Position numbers and translations under genes: made by a program | NCBI GenBank assembly: GCA_905234495.1 | Contig: CAJOHE010000008.1 | Coordinates: forward strand, 178,524-242,523 | DNA from: an uncultured Eubacterium sp. | Lineage (GTDB): Bacteria > Bacillota > Clostridia > Oscillospirales > Acutalibacteraceae | DNA length: 64,000 bases | Direction: 5' to 3' | In this document: piece by piece, positions 16,861-26,007 of the stretch | Numbering within the stretch: the stretch's first letter is position 1 | Layout: every line of letters starts with the position of its first letter | The notes under the pieces: generated by a model | What the model was told of the DNA's origin: nothing | Databases searched by the model: none | The model's input: the letters and a program-made list of their open reading frames with translations, nothing else

Positions 16861-19038
16861 ATGCCGTTAAACGAAATGCAGCAGAAGGCTGTCAACACAA
16901 CCGAAGGTCCGCTTCTCGTTCTTGCGGGCGCGGGCTCGGGAAAAACAACTGTCCTTGTAAACAGGGTGCAGCACATAATTGAAACAGGTCTTGCCGAGCC
17001 GTGGCAGGTGCTTGCAATCACCTTCACAAACAAGGCGGCGGGAGAGCTTCGCCAGAGGCTTATAAACGCAGTAGGCGAGGATGCGGGCAACTCAATCTGG
17101 GCGTATACCTTCCACAGCTGCTGTGCAAGAATACTGCGCCGCTTCGGTGAAAATATCGGCTATTCGGGTCACTTCACAATCTACGATACCGACGATTCGC
17201 GCCGTGTTATGAAACAGGTGCAAAAGCATCTCGGCATCGAGGATAAGTTTCTCAACCACAAGTCGATTCTTGCCGAGATAAGCCGCGCGAAGGACAGCCT
17301 CATTTCCCCCGAGGAATACAAGGCGAGCACCGTCAACGATTTCCGCAAGAGCAAGATTGCGCAGTGCTACGAGCTCTATCAGCAGGAACTCAAAAAGTCC
17401 GACGCTATGGACTTTGACGATATAATCTATAACACCGTCGAGCTTCTCAAAAGTTTTGACGACGTGCGCGAGCTCTATCAGAATCAGTTCCGCTACGTTA
17501 TGGTCGACGAGTATCAGGACACGAACCACGCCCAGTACGTGCTGACCTCGCTTCTTGCGGACAAGTACAAAAACATCTGCGTTGTCGGCGACGACGACCA
17601 GAGCATCTACCGTTTCAGGGGCGCGACGATTGAAAATATTCTCTCTTTTGAAAAACACTACAAGGGCGCGCAGGTCATCCGCCTTGAGGAAAACTACCGC
17701 TCAACCCAGAATATTCTCGACGCGGCAAACGAGGTAATCTCAAACAACAAAAACCGTAAGGGCAAGACGCTCTACACAAATCTCGGCGACGGCGAAAAGG
17801 TTATTTTCAACACCGCCATGAACGAGGCGGACGAGTCAAATTTCATCGTCGATGAAATTCTGCAGGGCGTTAAAGAGGGCAGAAAGCTCAGCGATTTTGC
17901 GATTCTCTACCGTATGAACGCCCAGTCGCGAAACATCGAGGTTATGCTCACAAAAAGCGGCATTTCCCACCGCGTAATCGGCGGCCACCGCTTCTTTGAC
18001 AGAAAGGAAATCAAGGACGTGATTTCCTACCTCGCAGTTATCAGCAACCCCTCTGACAACGTTAGGCTTCAGCGCATCATAAACGTTCCCAAAAGGCAGA
18101 TAGGCGACACGATGTTTGTAAACGTAATGCAGATTGCAACGGGGCTCGGACTCTCGGACTTCGAGGTCTGCGAGCGCGCCGACGAGTTTGAAAAGACCTC
18201 GCGAAGCGCTGCAAAGCTTATCGGCTTCACAAATATGATAAAGCAGCTTCAGCTTGCTCTGCAGGAAGGGATGACGCTTCCCGACCTGCTTCAGGAAGTG
18301 CTTGAGGTCACAAAATATCTCGACTATCTCAACGAGGACCCCGAAACCTATGAGGACAGGGTGAACAACATCAAGGAGCTTTCCTCAATGTTCATCAAGT
18401 ATCAGGAAGAAAGCGAAGAGCCGAGCCTCGACGATTTCCTCGAGGACGTTGCCCTCATCACCGATATCGACTCGTACAACGAGGATGAGGACGCGGTCGT
18501 GCTAATGACGCTTCACGCAGCAAAGGGACTTGAATTCCCGGTCGTTTTCATCCCCGGTATGGAAGAGGGAATATTCCCGAGCAATCAGTCTATGTTCTCT
18601 GACGAGGATTTGGAAGAAGAGCGCCGCCTTGCATACGTTGGTATCACCCGTGCAAAGGAAAAGCTCTACCTCATAAACGCTCAGCAGAGAATGCTCTACG
18701 GAACTACCTCGCGCAATATGCCCTCGCGTTTCCTCAGGGAAATTCCCGTTTCGGTCACCGAGGACGTTTCAACCAAGAGCTACAGACAGCCCGCCGCATC
18801 AAAGTTCTCGCAGCAGAAGCCTGCTCAGGTCAACCGTAGCTTCGGTCAGGTCGGCAGCAAGGCGCAGAAGCCGAAGGGCGACTACAAGGTCGGCGACACC
18901 GTTGTTCACAAGAGCTTCGGCAGGGGAACAATACTCTCGCTTCAGCCGATGGGCGGCGACACTCTTATGGAAATCGCGTTTGAAAAAGCAGGCACAAAGA
19001 AAATGATGGCAAACTTTGCAAGGCTTGAAAAAGAATAG
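16861..19038 (+). CDS. pcrA: ATP-dependent DNA helicase PcrA/UvrD
   Basis: This 725-residue SF1A helicase acts in nucleotide-excision repair and rolling-circle replication. Walker A is GAGSGKTT (residues 23-30), the motif II acid pair is D216-E217 in DEYQDTN, motif IV has EENYRSTQNI, and motif V/VI has TLHAAKGLEFPVVF and EERRLAYVGITRAKE. The C-terminal PcrA RNA-polymerase-interacting Tudor-like domain is present (VGDTVVHKSFGRGTIL). AAGGAGG precedes the ATG. Confidence 0.96.
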   Translation: MPLNEMQQKAVNTTEGPLLVLAGAGSGKTTVLVNRVQHIIETGLAEPWQVLAITFTNKAAGELRQRLINAVGEDAGNSIWAYTFHSCCARILRRFGENIGYSGHFTIYDTDDSRRVMKQVQKHLGIEDKFLNHKSILAEISRAKDSLISPEEYKASTVNDFRKSKIAQCYELYQQELKKSDAMDFDDIIYNTVELLKSFDDVRELYQNQFRYVMVDEYQDTNHAQYVLTSLLADKYKNICVVGDDDQSIYRFRGATIENILSFEKHYKGAQVIRLEENYRSTQNILDAANEVISNNKNRKGKTLYTNLGDGEKVIFNTAMNEADESNFIVDEILQGVKEGRKLSDFAILYRMNAQSRNIEVMLTKSGISHRVIGGHRFFDRKEIKDVISYLAVISNPSDNVRLQRIINVPKRQIGDTMFVNVMQIATGLGLSDFEVCERADEFEKTSRSAAKLIGFTNMIKQLQLALQEGMTLPDLLQEVLEVTKYLDYLNEDPETYEDRVNNIKELSSMFIKYQEESEEPSLDDFLEDVALITDIDSYNEDEDAVVLMTLHAAKGLEFPVVFIPGMEEGIFPSNQSMFSDEDLEEERRLAYVGITRAKEKLYLINAQQRMLYGTTSRNMPSRFLREIPVSVTEDVSTKSYRQPAASKFSQQKPAQVNRSFGQVGSKAQKPKGDYKVGDTVVHKSFGRGTILSLQPMGGDTLMEIAFEKAGTKKMMANFARLEKE

Positions 19039-19059
19039 GTTTACAATTCAAGTTTTTTC

Positions 19060-19088
19060 TTGACAAGCACAACTTAATTGCATAAAAT
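19060..19088 (+). promoter_or_regulatory. Promoter with a possible OhrR-type operator
   Basis: Consensus TTGACA (19060), a 17-base spacer and TAAAAT (19083-19088). The spacer and -10 run (ACTTAATTGCATAAAATTTA) resembles the AT-rich inverted repeats bound by OhrR/MarR proteins, so autorepression is plausible. The operator part is inference. Confidence 0.7.
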
Positions 19089-19121
19089 TTAATAGTAATT
19101 AACTCAGAGGAGTGCTGTCAA

Positions 19122-19559
19122 ATGAACAAAGAATACGACTCGTTAAAGCTTGAAAATCAGCTTTGCTTTCCGCTCTATGCCTGCTCAAAGGAAATAATAA
19201 AGAAATACAAGCCCTTCCTTGACGAGCTTGATTTAACCTATACCCAGTACATAACGATGATGGTGCTCTGGGATAAAAAGCAGGTCAACGTCACGGAACT
19301 CGGCAGCAGGCTCTTCCTCGATTCGGGAACGCTTACGCCCCTTCTCAAAAAGCTTGAGGCGAAGGGCTATATCACAAGAAGCCGCTCTGACGAGGACGAA
19401 AGAATACTGAACGTTACAATCACCGAAAAGGGCGAGGCGCTCAAAGAGGAAGCCGTGAAGGTTCCGCAGGAAATGATGGGCTGCGTCAGACTGACGAAGG
19501 ACGAGGCAAAGCTTCTCTACGGAATTCTTTACAAGATTCTCGGCGGCGTGAGCGAATGA
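19122..19559 (+). CDS. ohrR: OhrR-like MarR-family redox regulator
   Basis: This 145-residue winged-helix regulator has the N-terminal segment LENQLC15FPLYACSKE. It places a cysteine at position 15, as in B. subtilis OhrR, where Cys15 senses organic hydroperoxides. The recognition region GTLTPLLKKLEAKGYITR and the wing SDEDERILNVTIT are typical. No ohr peroxidase gene is adjacent; the next gene, one base after the stop, is an HAD phosphatase. Autoregulation is likely from the promoter just upstream. OhrR rather than a generic MarR rests on Cys15 and the N-terminal match. Confidence 0.82.
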   Translation: MNKEYDSLKLENQLCFPLYACSKEIIKKYKPFLDELDLTYTQYITMMVLWDKKQVNVTELGSRLFLDSGTLTPLLKKLEAKGYITRSRSDEDERILNVTITEKGEALKEEAVKVPQEMMGCVRLTKDEAKLLYGILYKILGGVSE

Positions 19560-19560
19560 T

Positions 19561-20247
19561 ATGATTAAAAACGTTTTCATTGACCTTGACAACACAATAC
19601 TTGATTTCAACAAAGCTGAGCGAAACGCGCTTGCAAAAACGCTTTCGGCTCTCGGATATGAGCCGAAGAACGAAATCCTCGACAGGTATCACGACGTGAA
19701 TCTGTCGCAGTGGAAACGCCTTGAACGCGGCGAAATCACAAGGCGCGACGTTAAGCTCAACCGCTACCGCATTTTATTTGACGAGTTCGGTATTGACGCA
19801 AAGCCGGAGGACGCCACAGCGACGTATGAGGACTTTCTCTCGCAGGGGCATTTCTTCCTTGACGGCGCAGAGGAACTTCTGAAAACCCTCTCGCAGCGCT
19901 ACAGGCTCTACCTCGTTTCAAACGGAACGTTTCGCGTTCAGGAGGGAAGGCTTCAAAGCGCGGGGATAACCCCACTTTTTGACGGGGTATACGTCTCGGA
20001 AAAAGTCGGCGCTGAAAAACCGAGCACACAGTTTTTCAACAACGTGTTTGCCGATATCGGCGACGTTGACAAAGCCGCCTCGGTCATTATCGGCGACAGC
20101 CTGACCTCGGATATGAGGGGCGGAATAAACGCAGGGATTAAGACGGTATGGTTCAACCGTCTCGGCGAAGAACCCCCCGCGGACATCAAACCCGACTATG
20201 AGGTCAAATCCCTTTCCGAAATCCCTGAAATCTTAGAAAAAATATAA
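19561..20247 (+). CDS. HAD-superfamily phosphatase, YjjG/YfnB type
   Basis: This 228-residue HAD hydrolase has the nucleophile motif D8-x-D10 in FIDLDNTILDF, motif II as LVSNGTFRVQ, a Lys in EKVGAEKPS, and the acidic motif IGDSLTSDMRGGINAG. These fit the YjjG/YfnB subgroup (TIGR02254), whose members are pyrimidine 5'-nucleotidases that clear non-canonical nucleotides. It starts one base after the OhrR-like gene, suggesting coexpression in an oxidative response. Its stop overlaps the first bases of a strong terminator. Confidence 0.87.
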   Translation: MIKNVFIDLDNTILDFNKAERNALAKTLSALGYEPKNEILDRYHDVNLSQWKRLERGEITRRDVKLNRYRILFDEFGIDAKPEDATATYEDFLSQGHFFLDGAEELLKTLSQRYRLYLVSNGTFRVQEGRLQSAGITPLFDGVYVSEKVGAEKPSTQFFNNVFADIGDVDKAASVIIGDSLTSDMRGGINAGIKTVWFNRLGEEPPADIKPDYEVKSLSEIPEILEKI

Positions 20248-20279
20248 AGGTGTTTACCAAATCGGTAAACACCTTTTTT
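20247..20279. terminator. Bidirectional terminator
   Basis: AAGGTGTTTACC and GGTAAACACCTT form a 12-pair stem with a five-base loop, followed by TTTTT. It also closes the convergent sialidase gene. Confidence 0.9.
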
Positions 20280-20288
20280 AATTACGCA

Positions 20289-21629
20289 TTACACCTCAAT
20301 GAGGTCTGCAATCTTGAATTTTTTAAAGCATATCAGCGAGCTCGGCTGAGCCTCATAGAGCACGCCGATGTGGTCCTCGTCAATCTGCGTCATACACGAG
20401 TAGGCGAAAAAGCCCTCGTTAATTATCGTGTCGGAATACCAGTCGATGCCGATTGTTCTGCCGTTTGAACGCCTGAACCTGCCCACCGAGATAACGCCGT
20501 TTTCTCTCGTTCTCTCGCTCGGGTGCGAGCAGAAAACGTAGTTGCCCACGTTGATAACGCTTTTCTGGCATTTCGGCGCAAGCAGTCCCGTCGGCTTAAC
20601 CTTAGCCCAGCGCTTGCCCTTGCTGTATGAGAGGGAAAGGGGCGTCTTGCCGAAGGACTTTGCCCTGCCGAGAGCGAGCACGGTTCCGTCGGGCGCCTGA
20701 ACCGCCTGCCACTCGTCAACGTTGCAGTTGTAGGGCTGCTTGGTCATTCTGTGCCACGTGTCGCCGTTGTCTATCGAATAGACCGAAACGGATTCCTTCT
20801 TGTCAACATAAAGCGGCATAAGCACTCTGCCGTCCTGGGTGGTGATTGAATTACCGGGCGAAACGCCGAGGAAGGTTCCGTCCTCAACGATGAGAAAATC
20901 GCTCGTGATGTCAACGGGGTCGGACCACGTCTTTCCCTCGTCGGAGCTTCTTAGCATATAGATGTAATTTCTCTTCGGTGCCTTGAGCGGCGCGCCGAAG
21001 GTTACGGAATCGTTGTTGCTTCCGGTCTTGCCGTTTAGGAAGATGTTGCCGACGTATTCGTCGTCTTTGTATAGCGAGCCCTTCCAGTCGGTCACCTTAT
21101 ACAGCGTTTCCTTCTGCCTTGAATTGAGCACAACGCCGTCCTCGCGCACCACGTAAAACTTGCCGTGTCTGTCGTAAAGGGCGGGGCGCATCTTTTTATC
21201 ATACATGGAGTAGGGGGGCTTTTTCTTGTCGAGAAGCTTTCTGTTGTGAAGCCCCTTGCACTCGGGATAAAAATCCGCAATCAAAATAACGTCGCCGTTT
21301 GGCGCAAATGCAAGACAGGGGTCGATGAAAAATGCCGAGGCATAGCTGTCGGCGTTTTTATAGGTTTCTCTTGCGGGCGGGGTGGCGATTGCCTTAACGT
21401 CAGACCAAGTGTCGCCGCCGTCCTCGCTTCGCCTTATGGCAAGCTCAAGAAAACCCCAGCCCTCGCCGCAGGTCTGCTTTACGGAAACGGCAATAAGGGA
21501 ATTGCCCGCTTTGATGAGGCTCGGCATCCTGAAGGCTGCGCCGCCGTTTGATTCATCGCTGAAGCGGGTGTATTTCTTATCGAGATATCTTTCGTCGTTT
21601 CCGCAGAAAATGATTTTTCCTATGCCCAT
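20289..21629 (-). CDS. Sialidase / BNR-repeat glycosidase without signal peptide
   Basis: This 446-residue beta-propeller enzyme resembles exo-alpha-sialidases. The FRxP motif is FRMPSL near residue 33. Three Asp boxes (SxDxGxTW) are visible: SEDGGDTW, SSDEGKTW and SIDNGDTW. The late FAYSCMTQID...IGVLYE segment, which carries catalytic-region residues in sialidases, is present. There is no signal peptide or carbohydrate-binding module, so it should act inside the cell. It may work on imported sialylated oligosaccharides, in line with the cytoplasmic beta-galactosidase encoded nearby. The ribosome site GGGGATGG precedes the ATG. A related BNR glycosidase with other specificity is possible. Confidence 0.8.
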   Translation of the reverse strand: MGIGKIIFCGNDERYLDKKYTRFSDESNGGAAFRMPSLIKAGNSLIAVSVKQTCGEGWGFLELAIRRSEDGGDTWSDVKAIATPPARETYKNADSYASAFFIDPCLAFAPNGDVILIADFYPECKGLHNRKLLDKKKPPYSMYDKKMRPALYDRHGKFYVVREDGVVLNSRQKETLYKVTDWKGSLYKDDEYVGNIFLNGKTGSNNDSVTFGAPLKAPKRNYIYMLRSSDEGKTWSDPVDITSDFLIVEDGTFLGVSPGNSITTQDGRVLMPLYVDKKESVSVYSIDNGDTWHRMTKQPYNCNVDEWQAVQAPDGTVLALGRAKSFGKTPLSLSYSKGKRWAKVKPTGLLAPKCQKSVINVGNYVFCSHPSERTRENGVISVGRFRRSNGRTIGIDWYSDTIINEGFFAYSCMTQIDEDHIGVLYEAQPSSLICFKKFKIADLIEV

Positions 21630-21708
21630 TTTTCCATCCCCAATAAACGTCTTTATACTACTATAACATATGCGCCTGAAATTTAAAAGAGTATTTTACT
21701 CAAAAGGC

Positions 21709-21737
21709 TTGAAAATATTGCCGTTAAAGTGTAAAAT
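21709..21737 (+). promoter_or_regulatory. Promoter for the iron alcohol dehydrogenase
   Basis: TTGAAA (21709), a 17-base spacer and TAAAAT (21732-21737), 49 bases before the TTG start. Confidence 0.65.
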
Positions 21738-21786
21738 AATGATTGACCTATGCTTATGGCAAATATTTGAAGAAGGAGGGAAAAAA

Positions 21787-22995
21787 TTGCTCTGGACAAT
21801 TAAAAAATGCTGGTACAGAATATATCAGAACGTATTTAAGGTTGCAATGGTATTTATGGACTGGTCGTCGCCCGAGCTTTTGGAGGGCGCAGGAAGCATA
21901 CTCAAACTGCCTGCACTCATCAAGAGCAAAGGCCTGAGTAAGGTTTTAGTTGTTACGGATAAAGGTCTGATGAGTCTCAATCTGCTTGACCCGCTTTTTG
22001 CCAAGCTTGAAGAGGAAGGCATCGAATATGTTGTTTATGACGGCGTACAACCTAATCCCACAATTCCTAACATCGAGGATTGTAAAAAGGTTTATGAAGA
22101 CAACGCCTGTCAGGGCATCATAGCTTTCGGCGGCGGTTCCCCGATGGACTGTGCAAAGGCAGCAGGCGCGAGAATCGTCAAGCCAAAACAATCCGTACGA
22201 AGCATGCGTGGTCAGCTTAAAGTTCGCAAAAAGCTTCCGCCTTTCTTTGCAGTTCCTACCACGGCAGGTACAGGCTCGGAGACAACGGTTGCCGCTGTAG
22301 TCAGCGACCCCGAAACTCACGAAAAGAACGCCATCAACGATACCTGTCTCAGACCGAAATATGCTGTGCTTGACCCCGAGCTTACAGTCGGCTTACCGCC
22401 CCATATTACTTCTACCACGGGTATGGACGCGCTCACTCACGCAGTTGAGGCGTACATCGGTAAGAGTAATACGAAGGAAACGCTGCGCGAAGCAGAGGAA
22501 GCAACAAAGCTTATTTTTGATAATATCGAAACAGCGTATAACGACGGCAAGAATTTAGAGGCAAGAGGAAATATGCTCAAGGGCTCATTCCTCGCAGGAC
22601 GCGCGTTTACCCATGCTTATGTTGGTTATGTTCACGCTATTGCGCATAACCTCGGCGGCTTGTACGGAACGCCCCACGGCCTTGCAAACGCCGTAATTTT
22701 GCCGTATGTACTCGACTATTATGCAGAGTCCGCATATCCTCAGCTTGCAAAGCTTGCGGATATTGTGGGCATCGGAAAGGGACTCGATACCAACGCTAAG
22801 GGCAAGGCTTTCATCGAAGCCATCAGAACTCTTAACAGGAATATGAACATTCCGGAAAAGTTCGACTTTATCAAGGAAGAGGATTTGCCTCTTCTCGTAA
22901 AGCGTGCGCTTAAAGAAGGTAATCCTTTGTACCCCGTACCGAAAATTATGAACGCTGAGGACTGCGAGGCAGTAATCCGTTCATTTATGGCATAA
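21787..22995 (+). CDS. Iron-containing alcohol dehydrogenase
   Basis: This 402-residue member of the group III (Fe-dependent) alcohol dehydrogenase family interconverts alcohols and aldehydes with NAD(P)H. The nucleotide loop GGGSPMDCAKAAG, the TAGTGSET segment and the metal ligands (D and H in GMDALTHAVEAY, then H in YVHAIAHNLGG and in TPHGLANA) are intact. The TTG start at 21787 was chosen because GGAGGG lies six bases upstream and because it gives normal length; the frame is open further back but would start upstream of the promoter. The first 25 residues (LLWTIKKCWYRIYQNV) are an extra basic/aromatic leader. The substrate (butanol, propanediol, other) is not determinable. Confidence 0.9.
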   Translation: MLWTIKKCWYRIYQNVFKVAMVFMDWSSPELLEGAGSILKLPALIKSKGLSKVLVVTDKGLMSLNLLDPLFAKLEEEGIEYVVYDGVQPNPTIPNIEDCKKVYEDNACQGIIAFGGGSPMDCAKAAGARIVKPKQSVRSMRGQLKVRKKLPPFFAVPTTAGTGSETTVAAVVSDPETHEKNAINDTCLRPKYAVLDPELTVGLPPHITSTTGMDALTHAVEAYIGKSNTKETLREAEEATKLIFDNIETAYNDGKNLEARGNMLKGSFLAGRAFTHAYVGYVHAIAHNLGGLYGTPHGLANAVILPYVLDYYAESAYPQLAKLADIVGIGKGLDTNAKGKAFIEAIRTLNRNMNIPEKFDFIKEEDLPLLVKRALKEGNPLYPVPKIMNAEDCEAVIRSFMA

Positions 22996-23004
22996 CATAT
23001 AAAA

Positions 23005-23048
23005 CCGTGGGTTAGGTGAGGTACCTCGCCTTTTCCCACGGCTTTTTT
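23005..23048 (+). terminator. Terminator after the alcohol dehydrogenase
   Basis: The outer stem CCGTGGG/CCCACGG encloses an inner stem AGGTGAG/CTCGCCT with a GTAC loop, and is followed by CTTTTTT. Confidence 0.88.
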
Positions 23049-23062
23049 ATTTGTATTCCGCA

Positions 23063-23091
23063 TTGAATTATAACTGTTAATATTGTATAAT
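23063..23091 (+). promoter_or_regulatory. Promoter for the beta-galactosidase
   Basis: TTGAAT (23063), a 17-base spacer and consensus TATAAT (23086-23091), 29 bases before the ATG. Confidence 0.7.
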
Positions 23092-23120
23092 TATACTATA
23101 CTATTTTTTCGGGTGATTTT

Positions 23121-25979
23121 ATGAAATACTTTATAAAGCTTGATAACTACAAACGCTTTGAGGTTTTCAAGGAAAACGTTCTTCTTCCGCGCTCGTATTT
23201 CATCCCCTTTGCAAATGCCGAGGAACTTTCGGGTACGGATATCCGAAACGAAAGATATTCCTCATCGAGGGTGAAATGTCTTTCGGGCGAGTGGGATTTT
23301 GCCTACTATAAGGACTGCCGCAAGGTAAAGAGCGTTGTCGATATGGGCGCCTTCGAGTGTCAGAAAATCACCGTTCCCTCGGTCTGGTCGAGGATAGGCT
23401 GCGAGGAACCCTGCTACCTCAACACAAGGTACGAGTTCACGCCGAATCTTCCCGACCCGCCCGAAAAGGTTCCGATGGGACTTTACAGAAAGGCCTTCAC
23501 GGTTGAAAACCTTTCGATGAATCATACGATAAGCTTTCTCGGCGTCTCGGGCGCGTTTGACCTCTTCTGCAACGGCAAGTACGTCGGCTACAGCGAGGGC
23601 AGCCACAACACCGCCGAATTCGAGCTCAACGAGTTTCTGAAATACGGCTCAAACGAGCTTGTTGTCGCGCTTTACAAATGGTCAAACGGAAGCTATCTCG
23701 AATGTCAGGATATGTTCAGGGAAACCGGAATTTTTCGCGACGTTCTCATCTACATCACCGAAGATAACAGCATCTACGACTTTGAAATAAAGACGGTTTA
23801 TCAGGGCGAAAAATCGTATTCGCTTTCGGTCAAGCCCGCGCTCAAGCTTCTTCACGACTGCGAACTTGCAGGCTTTCTCTACGACGGCGAAAACCTCGTT
23901 GCAAGCGTTTCGGCAAATGCGTCGAAAACCCTTGCGCCGACTCTTAATTTCGGCACCCTCGAGGTTGAGGAATGGAGCGCCGAATCGCCCTATCTCTATG
24001 ACCTCGTGCTTGTTCTTGCAAGGCAGGGCGAGGTTGTTGAGGCTGTGCGCCGTCCCGTCGGCTTTAAGCATATTGAGATAAACGGCAACGTTTTCTATTT
24101 CAACTCTCAGCCGATAAAGCTTCTCGGCGTAAACCACCACGACACAGACCCCGTTAAGGGTTTTGCGCTTTCCCCCGAGGATATGGAAAGGGACGTTCGC
24201 ATTTTCAAGCAGTTCAACGTAAACTGCGTGCGTACCTCACACTATCCACCCGACCCGATGTTTCTTGACCTCTGCGACGAATACGGCGTGTACGTTGTGG
24301 ACGAGGCGGACATCGAAACCCACGGCTGCTGGAGTGAGATTAAAAAGCCCGGCGCGTGCTCGCATAATCCCGACTGGCAGGACAGATACTGGGACAGGGT
24401 TTACCGTATGTTTGAGCGCGACAAAAACCACGCTGGCATAGTTATGTGGTCGCTCGGAAACGAGGCATACGGCTACAAAAATCAGGACTACTGCTACGAG
24501 AGACTCAAGGACTACACCCTAATCCCGATTCATTACGAGGGCGTTTCAAGAACGAGGCGCTGGGCGTACGATGTTGTGTCGCAGATGTACCCGTGGCAGG
24601 GAAGAATCAGAAAGATTGCAGCGGGCAGGGGACTGCCTAAAAAATACTATACCAAGCCCTACTTTATGTGCGAATACGCCCATGCGATGGGTGTCGGCGC
24701 GGGCGAGCTTGAAACCTATGTTTCCACCTTCCTCGGCGCCGAAAATATGATGGGCGGCTGCATCTGGGAATTTGCCGACCACGCGGTTTACCATGAGGAC
24801 GGAAAGTATAAGTACACCTACGGCGGCGACCACGGCGAGGAAAAACACGACGGCAATTTCTGCGTCGACGGCCTTTTCTTCCCCGACAGAACGCCCCATT
24901 CGGGCGCGTATCAGATGAAAAACTGCTACCGTCCCGTTCGCGCCGAGTTTGGCAAAAACAGGGTGACCTTCAGGAATCTCAAATATTTTACAAACGCCGG
25001 ATATACCGTGAAATGGCATACTGTCAACCCAAGCTGTGAAGGCGGCAAAAGCGGCGAAATCAGCCTCAATATCCCGCCCCGCGGCGAGTGTTCATACGAC
25101 CTTGATTGCGGAAGCGATACAGTCGTTCTCAGATATTTCGACGGCGATTTCGAGGTAGCAAGCGAATCTCATTCATTCGGCGAGGGCTCAACGTTACTAT
25201 ATAAAGACGGCGAGTGTGCGGTGACCTGTCAGGCTGAGGCTGAAAGCTTTGACATAAACGTCGGAGGTATCCCCGCAAAGCTCGGCGTAAGCATTTTCAG
25301 AGCGCCCCTTGACAACGACAGATATCTCAATAAGGTCTGGGAAAAATTTGACCTTGCGGGCGAGCATCTCAGACTTATAAAAAGCAAGAACAACGTCAGC
25401 AAATATATGCTGATGTCGGGCAAGGGCAAGCATCTTGCAACCGTAAAAATCACCGAAGAGCAGAAAGGAAGCGGCGTTATTCTCAAGCTCAGATGCACCG
25501 GTTCAAAGCGTATTCCGTTCATTCCGCGCTTCGGCTTTACCGCCGAGCTTCCCGCGGGCTTTGACAGCGTAAAATATTACGGCCTCGGCGATATGCCGAA
25601 CCTTCCCGATTTCAAGGAACACGTTATGCCCGGCGTATATGAAACGACCGTCGACGGTATGCGCGAAAAGTACATCAAGCCGCAGGAAGCTTCGATGCGA
25701 AGCGGCGTTGTCTGGGCTCAGGTCGGAAACGGCAGCGATTCCGTTATGTTCAACTGCACAAACGGCACGATGATTTTCTCAGCCGACAAGTTCACGTCGC
25801 AGCAGTGTGCGGCAGCGAAGCATCAGGAAGAGCTTGAGCTTTCGGATAAGACCTATCTTCATCTTGACGCATACCAGCTCGGCGCGGCTTCGGGCGCCTG
25901 CGGACCTTTGCCTACAAAGCAGTATCGCAAGCACCGCCTCGGAGGCACCGAACTGGAACTGTATATTTGTAAAATCTGA
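23121..25979 (+). CDS. GH2 beta-galactosidase (LacZ type)
   Basis: This 952-residue glycoside hydrolase of family 2 has the full LacZ-like layout: a sugar-binding jelly roll (about 50-215), an Ig-like domain, a TIM barrel and a C-terminal small-chain domain. The acid/base is Glu448 in WSLGNEAYG and the nucleophile Glu518 in MCEYAHAMG, with spacing as expected for GH2. There is no signal peptide, so it acts on sugar taken into the cell. LacZ is somewhat longer (about 1,020). No lactose permease or regulator is adjacent. The sialidase upstream hints at host-glycan use. Confidence 0.93.
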   Translation: MKYFIKLDNYKRFEVFKENVLLPRSYFIPFANAEELSGTDIRNERYSSSRVKCLSGEWDFAYYKDCRKVKSVVDMGAFECQKITVPSVWSRIGCEEPCYLNTRYEFTPNLPDPPEKVPMGLYRKAFTVENLSMNHTISFLGVSGAFDLFCNGKYVGYSEGSHNTAEFELNEFLKYGSNELVVALYKWSNGSYLECQDMFRETGIFRDVLIYITEDNSIYDFEIKTVYQGEKSYSLSVKPALKLLHDCELAGFLYDGENLVASVSANASKTLAPTLNFGTLEVEEWSAESPYLYDLVLVLARQGEVVEAVRRPVGFKHIEINGNVFYFNSQPIKLLGVNHHDTDPVKGFALSPEDMERDVRIFKQFNVNCVRTSHYPPDPMFLDLCDEYGVYVVDEADIETHGCWSEIKKPGACSHNPDWQDRYWDRVYRMFERDKNHAGIVMWSLGNEAYGYKNQDYCYERLKDYTLIPIHYEGVSRTRRWAYDVVSQMYPWQGRIRKIAAGRGLPKKYYTKPYFMCEYAHAMGVGAGELETYVSTFLGAENMMGGCIWEFADHAVYHEDGKYKYTYGGDHGEEKHDGNFCVDGLFFPDRTPHSGAYQMKNCYRPVRAEFGKNRVTFRNLKYFTNAGYTVKWHTVNPSCEGGKSGEISLNIPPRGECSYDLDCGSDTVVLRYFDGDFEVASESHSFGEGSTLLYKDGECAVTCQAEAESFDINVGGIPAKLGVSIFRAPLDNDRYLNKVWEKFDLAGEHLRLIKSKNNVSKYMLMSGKGKHLATVKITEEQKGSGVILKLRCTGSKRIPFIPRFGFTAELPAGFDSVKYYGLGDMPNLPDFKEHVMPGVYETTVDGMREKYIKPQEASMRSGVVWAQVGNGSDSVMFNCTNGTMIFSADKFTSQQCAAAKHQEELELSDKTYLHLDAYQLGAASGACGPLPTKQYRKHRLGGTELELYICKI

Positions 25980-26007
25980 TTAGCGATTTTCGCCCGAAAG
26001 GAACAGT

